NCBI GenBank assembly: GCA_037951165.1
Contig: JBBDHG010000116.1
Location: 4,647,501-4,711,500 of the forward strand
Length of the DNA stretch: 64,000 nucleotides
Reading direction: 5' to 3'
DNA from: Lophius americanus
Lineage: Eukaryota; Chordata; Actinopteri; Lophiiformes; Lophiidae
The first letter of the stretch is position 1; every line of letters begins with the position of its first letter. This document shows, piece after piece, positions 34,135 to 45,400 of this stretch. Made by a program: the position numbers and the translations under genes. A model generated the notes under the pieces. The model ran no database searches. It worked only from the letters and a program-made list of their open reading frames with translations, and was not told the origin of the DNA.

Positions 34135-34167
<33 letters not shown>
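34135..34167. repeat. (AT)n microsatellite
   Basis: About 16 AT units directly after the preceding interspersed repeat. Confidence 0.95.
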
Positions 34168-34168
<1 letters not shown>

Positions 34169-35202
34169 GTATAAACATGTAGATGGTACTGCATGCTCTA
34201 CCTTTTGAGCTCCTGGTTGTTCAAGTGTTTTTCCGCCATGATATGACAAAAAAATATTATAATTATTGCAATGCAAACAGAAAAATATATCAGACCACCC
34301 TTTCTGAGCTTTTTACCAACAGAAAAATGTCGTTGACTGATGACAATGGAGTTCAAAGCAGCAAGTACCCGCACCTTAAAAATTGGTCGGGAAGAATTTT
34401 CCCACACTTTAAGGTCTAATAGAGCTTTCTGGGTACGTCGCGGCCGTGTGTGCCCTTTACAGCAAGTGGGCTTTGTATTCTATGTCTGTGCCGTTGTGTA
34501 AAGCACCGCCACCTGCCTCTCGTGATGGATGCCCCTCTTTGTAGCACAGGTTAGAAGGTACCCTTGATGGGATAGGCCAACTCTTCATCACTCCCCAGCC
34601 TATCCCGCCAACCCTTCATTGTGACCCTCTGCACCCCCATCTATTCTCCCACTCCCATTCTAGCCACACATGATGAATGGTCTACACACTAAAAGGTATT
34701 CTCAGATATTTGGCCATTTATCCTCTGCCACCAGCATTTTTTCACCTTTTCATCAGATTTCTAACTCTTTTTAACCCTCTTCTGCTATCCATCGCTCAAG
34801 GAAACTCATTGTTTCATGAATCTTTTCATTTTCTCTCCCAATTGGGTTTGGCTCATCTCTGCTGAGTTGTACAAAAATCTTTGTTCAGTTCTAGAGAAAA
34901 GTAGTTTCATGAAACACTTTCTTTTTCTCATCAGGTTGATGGTGTTTTAAGATTATTGACAACTACAAAGCCGGCTAAAATATACCGGCAGAAACAATTA
35001 AGGAAGTACTTAATCTTCTCATTATACTAAATTAAGTCTAGTTACAAGTTAAACCTCTGGGAATTGGATCTATGCATTAGGAAGCATAAGCAATGAAAGT
35101 CCGTTTTCAGCACCGGTGCCCCGTTCTCTTCATAGAAAGTCCGTTGGCACCGAGCTCATGTGACCCTTCTTGAACAAGTCTGAAGATGCCACTGTGAACT
35201 TT
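34168..35202. other. No recognised gene or element
   Basis: About 1 kb of unremarkable sequence; frames of 62-78 codons without domains. Confidence 0.35.
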
Positions 35203-35541
35203 TCCAACAATATCCAGCAGGACCGGTTTGCCAATTGGTCAGAGATGGTATGGGGAGGCATAAACTTGGAGGTACCAAGACTGCTGTTTGGTACCATCAT
35301 GGAATCCTAAGACCCATTGTCAAATCTTATAATGGTGTACAAGATCTTGGGTTCCTCCTGGTTGAGGACAGGCCTCATGTGTCTGAGTGTGATCAGTTAC
35401 TGGACCTGAGAGCCACTGGTATGTTATGGATCGGTGCATCACATGCATCCAACACCTGATGCCCTGACTCACTTCTGGGAGGATATTTCCTGGGGGACCT
35501 TTCCCCATCTCATTCGGTTCATGACCAGACATCAGTCTCAA
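35203..35541 (+). pseudogene. Tc1-like transposase relic
   Basis: Broken plus-strand pieces follow the order of a teleost Tc1-like transposase. NNIQQDRFANWSEMVWGGIN (about 35206-35265) matches the ...LQHDRFGGGSVMVWGGI block. ILRPIVKSYNGVQDLGFLLV and EDRPHV (about 35308-35382) match EILRP.V.PYAG..GPGF.L..DNARPHV, where the second catalytic aspartate sits. DALTHFWEDISWGTFPHLIR (35458-35517) matches DALV..WEEIPQETIRRLIR near the C-terminus. The middle piece is in a different frame from the outer two, and the DWPARSPDLNPIEH block between HV and DAL is largely lost. Tc1 elements move by cut and paste at TA sites in the nucleus; this copy lacks its N-terminal DNA-binding region and terminal repeats. 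Confidence 0.75.
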
Positions 35542-36321
35542 TGAATCCCTAACTCTTAAACATCTCATTCGTCGAGGTCCGGTCTAGGATTCGTGTCTGC
35601 TCCTATTTCTTCTTATCTACTTTCACTGCTTCATGTCCTGTTTATGAAAACCCCTTTTTTCCACCCCTTGAGAGCAGACCGTACCAAACCGGAGGGAAAC
35701 TTTGAAAAGAATCTAAACGAACGGAGCCTCGATATCTTAAGTGTGTCTTGATCATCTAAGCGCACATTACTCTGATGTGTGGGTCGAAGAACATTAATCT
35801 CTGTTTACCAGTAGCTGTCAGAGCAGATATCTTGGGATTTATGCACATCCTCGCTTCCTCACTCCAGCCTAACTGCTCCTTTCATTGCTCCACCCCCCCC
35901 CGAGTTAGACGGTAAGTGAAATGCATTAGTGTTCAGCCTCACACCTAGCCATTACCACTGAAGCTTGTTACTGGTTCACTTTTTACTGATGCGATGAGCA
36001 GGGGGGAGAAAACATATCTTTAGGATCCTGGAATTGAGTCAGGGCTGTCAGCAGGCTCATAAAGAGGGGCGGCTTGATAAAAGGAGTAATTCATCATCAA
36101 TTTTCTTTGGCACTGCTCTGCAGAGACACATTTTCTGCTCCTCTGGCATGGAGAGAGAGGGCTGCCCTGTCCTCCGTGATTAATCTGAATAAACACGGCA
36201 GCGTTTAATGTAATGTTGATTGCTGATCAAGTTCAGATCCATTACGTTTGTCTGAAAGGGATGACAGTCTCCTTCCATTTTGCTCAATTCACCTATTTCT
36301 GCCCTTAGCTACTCACTCATA
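35542..36321. other. No recognised gene or element
   Basis: About 780 bp, non-repetitive, with a short C-run near 35893-35900. No frame or RNA recognised. Confidence 0.35.
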
Positions 36322-36645
36322 GGGCGGTTGTAGCTCAGTAGAAGATTGCCCCCCACCGGGAGGTTGTGCAGTCCGACCCCAGACCTCGCAGTCCGCATCT
36401 TGTAGGCTCCTTGAGCGAGAACCCAAAAATCCCAAGTGCGTCCTTTCTTCCAACCGCTGTTCCTCTGGTGTATTAATGATGGCGTAAATCGTTACCACTC
36501 CTGATGAGCAGCGCCGCCTTGCATGGCAGCAGCAGTCACAACTGTATGGATGTTTGTGTGAATGGGTGAATCCTGGCTTGTGTTGTAAGACACTCTGAGT
36601 AGGCGAGCAGACTGGAAAGCCTTAAATAAGTACAGTCCATTTACC
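36322..36645 (+). mobile_element. tRNA-derived SINE, near full length
   Basis: Begins GGGCGGTTGTAGCTCAGTAG, a tRNA-like head with an A box (TAGCTCAGTAG). A decayed B box is near AGTCCGACCC. The body has CCTCGCAGTCCGCATCTTGT and CTTGAGCGAGAACCCAAAAA, equivalents of the CTCCGCAGTCTGCATG..CCTTGGGCAAGACACTGAACCCCAAA block. The tail has GTGTTGTAAGACACTCTGAG, GGAAAGCCTTAAATAAGTAC and CAGTCCATTTACC, the usual GTAAAGCACTTTGAG..AAAGCGCTATATAAATACAGTCCATTTACC ending. SINEs of this type are transcribed by RNA polymerase III and retroposed by a partner LINE. The damaged B box suggests an old, silent copy. Confidence 0.85.
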
Positions 36646-37222
36646 ATAATTGTCCTTTGAGGAAAGCGCTTGTGAGATCGTACGGGTGAAATCTATGCAG
36701 CCTTCTGAAATCAAACAATTGTGCAGGCTAAGCCAGGATATTAAAGAAAGCTGTACACATTCTTTCTTCCAGATACAATTGCTCCAAAACGACTTATTAT
36801 ATAGTCGACAAGCCCTGAATTCTTAATACACTGGCGCACTCTGTTTATTCACTGCCAACTAACTGAGCTGGAGAGAAAAATAATTTGAGACGCAAACAAT
36901 TTACTGTAAATCTGAAAAACGGAGGCTTCGTATATTTGCTTTGGATTAGTGCTCTTTCTTATTGAGGCTGAATCCTGTGTTCAACAACAAAGCCCGCAAA
37001 GAATCATGTTTGTTTGTTTGTTTTATTGCAACCTAAAACCCTTTTTATGGGTATTGAACGGTGATATTATCTCCCTGAAAATTTGAAAAAGAAAGCCATA
37101 CCTCATTATTTCAATAAAAACAGAATTTTTAAAGAAGGCAGTTTTGCTTTAACTGAGTTGATTACAATACAGATGTTTTCAATGAAGCCTGCACTTTGAT
37201 AAGCACACAGAAATGTAATAAT
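36646..37222. other. No recognised gene or element
   Basis: About 580 bp of non-repetitive sequence. Nothing recognised. Confidence 0.35.
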
Positions 37223-37320
37223 TAAAGGTGCAGTGTGTAGAATTTAGTAGCATCTAGTGGTGAAGCTCCAGATTACACATTAGCTCACCTCTCTCTATCC
37301 AAATATCTCTCTATATATAA
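37223..37320 (+). mobile_element. Miniature element, GGTGCAGTGTGTA family, copy M2
   Basis: AAAGGTGCAGTGTGTAGAAT and TTAGTAGCATCTAGTGGTGA are near-consensus for the start of this abundant teleost non-autonomous element. The homology fades after about 100 bp into AT-rich sequence; the other end is not found. Confidence 0.7.
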
Positions 37321-40126
37321 ATGTTATTTATTATTTAAAATTTTAGGAAAAAGCTGACACATCAGATAAAACAAATTATTGTGTGCTCTGCATTATACTG
37401 AAGTTGTTTTATATTTTGATGGGGTCAAAAGTTATTATTTAGAACAATTAAGAACAACGGAGCCTGAAACCTCGCCGTTAAAGAAGGTAACCGTGAAGAT
37501 CAGACTCGTGAAAACCGCTGAGAGGTAAACGAGTGAAGTTGGGAATTTTGCACGGTGCAGCGAGCATTCATCACATGACCCTGTCCACGTCGTGCAGCCA
37601 ACCACACACAGACATAAATCAGCTGCACTTTGCCATTCAGTTATTTTTTCCACCTCTTGATCCAAACACTCTTTAATAAGCTACCTCTCCTTTTTTTTTT
37701 TTTAAATACATTGTTGCACAACATCTTTTCCTTTCCTGCCTATTCTCTCCAACGTGTGTCAGGATCACATACAGCACATCCTTCAAGGTAGCTGGTAATA
37801 GTCAGGTGAGTGTGAGAGGCTATTAACAGCCCCCATGATGCACTGTCTGAATCCTTGTGTTTATCAAGCCGTCATGTGACAGCTGCTGCTGATCTCTGGG
37901 ACCAAAAACATGATCCCTTACCAGCGCTGGAGCCTCTCTGGGCTCTTAATCTCCTGGGTAAAACCAGCTCATGACAAAGTGCTCCTGTGCATACAAATGG
38001 ATACTCCGCTCTGCTCCCATTCCCTCAGGTAGATAAGTGTCTGTGGCTCCGGCTGCAGACAGACAACTTTTACTCGGGTCTCAAGGCAAAGACCAGCGGC
38101 TCTGGACCATGCAAAGGTCAGGGCACTTTTAATTGTTCGCTATCTCCCCACATGTGCAGAGAGGTATGCATTGAATATTCTTCCCAACAATGCACACACA
38201 AACACGCACAGGTCTGCACACATACACACATCTACACACATGAAGAGCCTGGGAGAAGGCGAGTTCACAGCCTGAGGCAGAGATGCCAAATGTGATTAAA
38301 TTATATAGTTTCCATGACAATGAAAGAGTCAAGATGCTGCATGGGCTGACAAGGAGGCCAATGAAGTGGTACGCATAGAAAAATCCGGCATAAATATCAA
38401 CACTCGCACACAAGAGGCATCCCTTCACTCCGGGACAACATTCAGTTTCAACACTTATTTAAATAAAACACGGGATCACATTCAAGTCACATAGTAAAAC
38501 ATGCACTTTGTAATTATTATCATCACCAAAATGTAAATTATTTTTGTTTTATATGCAAATTTTACCTCAGTTATGGTTGATTTCAGATGTATGACTTAGA
38601 AATATTCGTAACTTAAAAGCTGCTGACATTTTCTTTTTTTTTTTGATAATATCTAAGTATAGCTGTGTGCTATGAAAATGTTTTTATTTAAATGTTAAAT
38701 ACAGACTGCCCTATGCTCTGCTGAGGGGACGGAGGAGCAGAGCGAATGACAAGTAGGTCTGATAAGTGTTCTTATGTTCCACAGACGCGTATAAACGCCG
38801 TAGAGCATCTCTGAGTCTCTTCCTCCTGTGCACACACGATACATTGCACCTCCACAAAGGTGAAAATGATGACAGTGGCTTCAGGCCGTGACCTTTATTA
38901 GGCAGGATGAATGTAATGTGATTAAGGAGCAGTTTTTGGCAGGGCTACACTGGACTACTTGTGCAGGTCCGGCAGAATCAGGCCACATGGAAACACAGTG
39001 AATCCGATCCACCGAAGACATTATTTTGCCGACTAAATGATATTTCCTCCTGCACACAAGGCTGACAAAACTCCACAAGTACATATTAATAGCATCAGCA
39101 TTTTTTTTTCTGCCATAATGTTTATTATGGGTATCAGGCCTTATATGCTCGAGCGTGGTTCTAAAAATCCCCGAGCAATTGAGCGGGTCTCCATAGAGCA
39201 TCCTTTCAATTTGCTGTTGGAGGCACAGGTGAAGTCACATTCAAAGACAGAAGAGAGTAAAGAGTTGACCCGTTTATAAAAATAGCTACAAACAGAATGA
39301 AAAACAACACGCTTTTCTCCAACAGCTTCCAAAGCCGGGGAAATGCCTCACAGACAAGAATTTACAATCAAATCCAATTGTTTGCAATCCTGAAATGGCA
39401 AAGAAAAAAACACACAATCTGTATGATCTCAGATGCTCAAGGAGTTTGATTTCACATATAACAACATTTACATATTTAGTCACTATTATTGATCAGGATT
39501 TTTCTTCAGACCACACACTGAGGACTTTGTACGCAAAGTGAAGTTCGAATCAGGTGTCTTTTTGGGAATGAATCTTGTTACAGCCTCCTGGCAAAGCAAG
39601 CGGCCAAACTTGATATTTGGAACATTTCTCCTTCAAAAATAAGGAAAGACATCATATATACAATGTGTTTTCTACTTGTAATCATGAAATAAATAAATAA
39701 AAAGAGCCAAGAGAACAAGGGAATATGTGTTTAGTAAGATTTCTTGAAATGAGAGGCCGTATTTAGATAAAGGACATCTGGAAATCTCATTTTGAACATT
39801 ATTTCACTTATATATGGAAATGATTTGTCTAAGAATAAGTTGGTACTGATCAAAAAATGATATTTGGAGATAATGAAGATGTATTTACTGATAACAAGTC
39901 TTTAGATCTCACAAAAATGCTACTTACTAAGTAAGTAGCATTGATAGAAGAAGACAATGCCTTCTATCAAGTGCAACGAGATATTTTGATTGAAAATTAG
40001 ACAAATATACTGAGTAAGATTTTGAGTTTTTAAAGTGCCTTGGGTGATTTGCTATTTTTGAATGCACTTGTGCAATACTTAAAGAAGCTGGACACCATTG
40101 CACTGTAGATTTTCAATCCCAACTTC
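37321..40126. other. No recognised gene; one double hairpin
   Basis: About 2.8 kb. A short segment at 38030-38113 is flanked by AG and GT and could mimic an exon, but has no recognised homology. The region 39720-40020 has AAGATTTCTTGAAATGAGA-type words typical of an abundant AAGAT-rich teleost repeat (weak). The hairpins at 39916-39970 lie here. Confidence 0.35.
39916..39970. repeat. Two adjacent perfect hairpins
   Basis: First hairpin: arms 39916-39927 and 39931-39942 (AATGCTACTTAC) with loop TAA. Second: arms 39941-39950 and 39961-39970 (TTGATAGAAG) with a 10-nt loop. The second begins where the first ends. Confidence 0.9.
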
Positions 40127-40139
40127 TTATAGACAAATG

Positions 40140-40340
40140 AATGCCACTTGACTGAACCTGTTTATAACATGACCCAGTGGCAGCATGTATACGCTAAAGA
40201 GTAAGGGACCAAGGATGGAGCCCTGGGGGGACACCACGGGCCAAAGCGTCCACTGAGGAGGAAGCATTAACCACGACGATTGTGAAAGCCCTTTTCGATA
40301 CGTAGGATTTTTTTGGCACATGAAAGCATGTGAGGACATA
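40140..40340 (-). pseudogene. LINE RT fragment (PQGSILGPLLFS block)
   Basis: The minus-strand frame reads SPQGSILGPLLFSVYMLPLG, then HVINRF, matching the GVPQGSILGPLLFSLYMLPLG block of teleost L2-like reverse transcriptase. Upstream on the minus strand, TYRKGLS and similar words are what remains of the SYLS.R segment. Homology stops directly after NRF, before the YADD box, exactly as in the fragment at 61790-61960. It is a fragment only and carries no other domain. Confidence 0.7.
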
Positions 40341-42404
40341 CGAAGGGCAGATTTATGTAACTCCATGCAACCAAAAAAGTCTAAAAAGGGTCAAATAGTT
40401 AAAAAAGTTAATCTAATTGAAATGTTTTATTTTCCCTTGAACCCAAAAATGAAATAATTTTATGAATCAGATTTTTTTTTTTACTGTTTAAAAACATGAT
40501 TGACAAAATGATTCGTCATTTTATGGTCAATTTACAGTCTCTAACCTATTAAATCAAAACATTCCTTAAATAAAAAACTAATAGAAACGAATTCTTTTGG
40601 CTTTATTTTTTGTTTTTTCTTTGCATGGACATTAAACTTCTCCTTGAGCTCCTTCCTTTTTAGCTCTATCCATTTGAAAAAGTCAGAGCCGAGCTTGGAT
40701 TAAAAGCTTTTTAGTCTCGCTGCTGCTTCTTCCCAGAATAATTTAGAGGGGAAGGAAGTGAAACTGTCTGAACTTGTTACATTAGGCAGAGTGTAAATCT
40801 GTCCTGAAGGTTCGGTTAATCTTGGACAAAGAGATTGCTTCTAAAATTTCATTGCAATCATTCATTCATCACTCGATTAAAATAGCCTTTGATTCCTTTC
40901 ATAGATTTCGTACTATTTCTCTCGACTGTCGTAAGAATTCTTATCACGCGTTATCTCATGGCCAGGTCATTCTTTGGAACGAGATTTTGAATCAAAGTGA
41001 GTTTTTTTCCTGATTAAATGAAGGATATAAGTTTTAAAGGAAAATGTTTTCATTTCAAAATTAATGGAAGTACAATTACAACAGTGTTAAAGTGTAATTT
41101 ACGACAGACCTACTGCATGAGGAAGATGTTAAATATTGTATCGGAACTCTTCAAATAGACTTCTGAAGTGTGAAACATAAATAAATGATATCGGCTTGAG
41201 AATAACATATTTTGAATTTTTTATCATCCATGTATGAATAAGACCAACGGTTGAAAAAAAAAAAAAACCCCAAAAAACCTCCTGCAATAATAAAAGTAAA
41301 TTATATTTATTTCTGCTGGCACATACGGTGACCACGCTCCTTCCTGCTGAGGGAGGAAATAGTTCATGCAAAAGGGCAAGTCTGCATCATTAATACATCT
41401 AAAGGAGAAGAGCTACATTAAGCCACGAAGTAACAACCGTAAAAAGCCGAAAGATGTAGAGAAAAGTCCAAATATACTCTCTCTTTTCTCTTTTCGCTAT
41501 GGTTGATGACGCCCGTGGGGCTGGATAAGTGGATGAGAACTGCCTTAGGCAAAAAAAGAAATGAAATCTTAAGAAGGAGGGAGTTGCTGGCTCTGCGTTC
41601 TCACTCATCCTCCAATCAAAACTCAAATCAATACCACACTTTTCACAGGAAATTTAGATTTCCTTATCTATTATTACCCAACCAAAAGACACACATGGCA
41701 GCCTGTATGCAAAATCTCATATATTCTGCATAACCAGTGTATCAAGCAATTTTATTAGTCTGACTTTTCATTAGAGTAGTGACAGGAAGAGGGAAACCAG
41801 ACCAGAGTACGATATATTCACCTCATACTCATATTCACTATTATACTGTATCTTCATATACAGAATATCTCTTATTACTTGTCCATGCGTTTAGACCCGC
41901 CTACATCACAGGAGTGGTTTGGGAAATGTGGATATATTATAGCTGCATCAACAGTAAGTAGAGCTGGTTAATAAATCAAATATAAACGGTAACATATCTC
42001 ATAACGAACTTTGATTTTATTCATGAGTAATATGTTTAATGTATACCCTAATAAGAGTGCTCACATCGTAGTGAGTCATGTACGTCTACGCCGAGTGGTG
42101 CAAACGACACAAGAGACCCTTCACATAGGGGCGCTTGTGCTTAAAAAGAATGTCGGGTCCATCATTTGGGCACATTTAGGTTCAGGTAAAATTATGCAGA
42201 TGCAAAAAGTGGTTGTATGATGTTGCTTACTTATTATTGTTTGCTTTGGATTAATCGCTGAAGAGCAGTGGCGTGTGAAGCCATCCTCTGCTTGCTCAAA
42301 GACCAACAAATGGGCTGCAGAGGCATCCCTGGGGATCGTACCAATACACCCCAATTGAACTCACCAATTGGGGGCGGATCACTTTGCTTACTGGGGTAAA
42401 CTAT
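40341..42404. other. No recognised gene; poly-A run
   Basis: About 2 kb. Poly-A of 13 near 41254-41266. The block 40690-41000 is non-repetitive and free of element signatures. Open frames of 60-81 codons lack domains. Confidence 0.35.
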
Positions 42405-42475
42405 TTGCATACCAGGATTCGAACGTCGGCCTCAGGGGTGAAAACCAGGAATCCTAATCACTAGACCATATGGGA
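42405..42475 (-). pseudogene. tRNA-Glu(UUC)-like relic
   Basis: Minus strand, 42475 down to 42405: TCCCATATGGTCTAGTGATT, then AGGATTCCTGGTTTTCACCC, then GTTCGAATCCTGG and TATGCAA. The first 40 bases match vertebrate tRNA-Glu(UUC) at all but two positions, with anticodon TTC in the loop. The B box GTTCGAATCC is intact. The acceptor stem has two mismatches (TCCCATA against TATGCAA), the T-stem two, and the anticodon stem is also mispaired. It is either a tRNA pseudogene or the head of a tRNA-Glu-derived SINE whose body would run toward 42240. A functional tRNA is unlikely. Confidence 0.75.
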
Positions 42476-44744
42476 CATACGAATGTCCCCATGTTTACAT
42501 TAAAGTAAACACTTGCAAAATAATCACACTAGTGAGTATGAAGAGCACGAGAGAGAGACGATCTTCATGCTTACCTCGTTAAACAGTTAGTTTTCACGTT
42601 CAGATCTTTCCCGCAAGGTTCAAATCTGACCCACAACAACGCTTAATACAATGCAACATATTATAGTGTGTTTCATTGTATACTGCCAAATGTCAAAAAT
42701 GATGTATCGACATTATTTTGACATTCTTGGATAAGCGGATATATTCTGCAATGCAGCCCTAAACCACAGGAAGTACACACACAGTGCTGTTCCCACAGCC
42801 CAGCAGCAGGAGTCCAGCACCAGAGAGCAGCAATGATGGATTCCTGGAACCAATGGAAACGGAACCCTCCAGAATTACCGTAAGTACAAAAATTGCTTTA
42901 AATGTGCTATTAATCGAAACAGAGGATAACTTTTCTCTCCTGCCCACCTCTGGCTCTTTGCTGCTCCCCTCCTTACGCCTGCCAACAGAAGATTGATGCC
43001 GTCCCCATCCTTACGTACAAATCAACTTCTCTCTCTATACAGTATTTTGCAGACTTCCACACCTGGCAATTTCCTCACAAATTTATCCCCATCCATAATG
43101 CATATATTGTTTTGTTCATGTCATGTGTTTTATTGTTGTACATTTGATGTAGAACATATTTCTCTGAGGAGCGTTCATTCTGCTGTGATGGAAAAGCAGC
43201 ACTGGTGTTTTTGCACATCTGCCAACAGAGATTAGGGAATTGAGCAATTACTTCACAGATCGTGATTCTCTTTTGGTTTCAATTGATGGTACAAATATAA
43301 GACGATAAAGAGAATATTTCAGTCAAATTTGCGATTGAGTTATATTTCAACTGTATGCTGGCCTCCATTATCTCTGCAGCTTTAAATTCATTCATTCATG
43401 ATCCATAAGCCTTTAATTTGACAGGCTATAAAGGAAATGCAAAATCAACCATCTGAGGAACAAACCATCAACTGATATAGTTTTTTTTCTGGGTCACAGA
43501 TCGAGCTAACGCGTCTTTCTAGCTAACCGTTGGACAGATGTCCATCTATCTAATTTAAGTCCTTTTTCTTAACTGCATCAGAAAGTGGAGTCTCAAAAAA
43601 GCTCAAAAACAATCGTCCATTAACACTAATGGCGTTTGAAATAATAATAATCATAATCTGCATCTGGGAACAAATCATTATCTCTTGCAGGAAAATTCCA
43701 ATTTACTGAGTTCCAGGGAGAAAATCTTAGATGGACCTATTGTGGATATTCTCTGCTGGCGTCGTTACTAAACTACCTGCACCCCCTGTTTGACGGGGGA
43801 GGCAGCTGAACAGATTTATCAAATGTACCTGTCTCGCAGTGTCTCGCTGTGTTGTGTATCAGTGGAGCTTGCAGGGAAGCCTCATTAGTCTGGAGACTTG
43901 AGCACATGCAGGCTCGCACAAAACGACATGCTTTAGCGCACCGACGGCCGCGCCAACACGCGGTGTCCGGCTCTGACTGGCTGCGTTATGAACATCTGCA
44001 TTTGCAAAAGCACGCAATTATGTACTAAAATGAATTCAGAAGGAAAATAAACGTTGCTGTGGCCTCAGAAACGTTTGGGAAAAAAAGAAAAAGGAGCTGA
44101 ATGGCGAGCGACACCGAGCCAACGGGGCAGCTGTTCGGTGCGAGGCAGAACAGCGTCGCTGATGGGATGCCATTTGTGGGTGTGTGTATTCACACAGACC
44201 CATTCTCTGAGAGGGCCAACAGTCATCTATCACTCTGTCTGGCTGAAAGCGTGTCACCTGTTGGGGTCACGCCACCTGCTGCAGGTGAAAGCGAGGCAAA
44301 GTTTTGGGAGGCGGCCAGAAACTGAGCCTTTAGTCCCGCCTCTGGGCTTTGTCTGAGTCCCAGCTAACGAACCCATTTGACCCCCTGTCCTTCATCCTGA
44401 CCTCTGCTTCCACTAAACCCGCAGAGCAGGGAGTCAGATACCATAGCAAAGCCATTTTATTATTATGCCTTTGAGCATCTAGACTGACAACATCAACTAC
44501 GTCGTTCCGAAGTCTAACTTCTTCATCGTTTGTCCAAGTTAGTCCATATTTGGTCTATTTGAGTCGACTCAAAGATATCTATCTGTATAAGATCTTATTT
44601 TACTCTAAAACTTCATATTTCACACAATAGGTGAGGCTTTCTTGATGAAAAACATGGGAAATGCTTGTACAGCAGAGAGGATCAGGGACATTTCGGGGAT
44701 ATACCCTTGTTGTCGGGGACAACAGCATTGGTCTAGCTTTTAGT
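42476..44744. other. No recognised gene; non-repetitive blocks
   Basis: About 2.3 kb. 43230-43480 is complex AT-rich sequence without repeats; 43780-44340 has higher GC and frames up to 100 codons on both strands, none with a recognisable domain. Confidence 0.35.
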
Positions 44745-45400
44745 GTCAGTAACATTGTACTTGTGTAATTAATCCTTGATTAAACACAAAACATACTGAT
44801 ATTTCTGTCCTCAGCCTATTTTATATAGATAGAAAAGGCTACAACATCATCATATTACAGAAACACCATGACAAAAAAAACAATTAACTCATTTTCTACT
44901 AAGAATCTTTGTTAACTACTGCCTCAAATTTAATAGAAATACCAGAAATATTTTAATATACAATGTTTTTTGTGGAATAGGACCAGGAGGTCTCTCCATT
45001 TGCGGTTTTAAACCCAGAGAGGGATTCTTTATCTGCAAAATACCACACATGTCCACTAGCGGGGGCTGTATGTACATACTACAGCCTGTCATGGCATAAA
45101 TCAATGTTCTTATTAAAATCAAGTGTGATGCATGACAAAACAAAATAAAAGGAAAAAAGTCCTGAGTCGATTCATAAACACCAAACATGGATTAAATGGG
45201 GCTCAGGCTTTGGAAGTGATGTCTGAGAAAAATGTGTCTTTGAATCCCCCTAGTGAGTAAAATATGAGCTATTAGAGTAAACCGTACCCACATGAATGAT
45301 TCATATGCACCCAATATGGATTATATTGGACCAATAGTTGAGGAATTCAGGGCCAAAAACTTTTGGAGATAAATCTCCCCCTAGTGTCGGAAATGTAACA
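44745..45400 (+). repeat. Dispersed repeat family A, longest copy (A3)
   Basis: The first part aligns with A1 and A2: AGTAACATTGTACTTGTG, CAGAAACACCATGACAAAAA, AATAGGACCAGGAGGTCTCT and a TGTCCACTAGCGGGGGCTGT word. The second part aligns with A5 (23470-23800): CCCCCTAGTGAGTAAAATAT. The copy links the two halves and suggests a family unit of at least 650 bp. No open frame over 100 codons. Confidence 0.7.

Noticed and set aside
36322..36395. Functional tRNA gene
   Set aside because: The tRNA-like head has a damaged B box and continues into a SINE body and tail.
37987..38295. Possible exon (38030-38113) flanked by AG and GT
   Set aside because: The flanking dinucleotides are common, the peptide resembles no family I know, and the frame continues into a CA-rich patch.
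44101..44325. 74-codon frame in a GC-richer patch
   Set aside because: No recognised domain and a competing 100-codon frame overlaps it.
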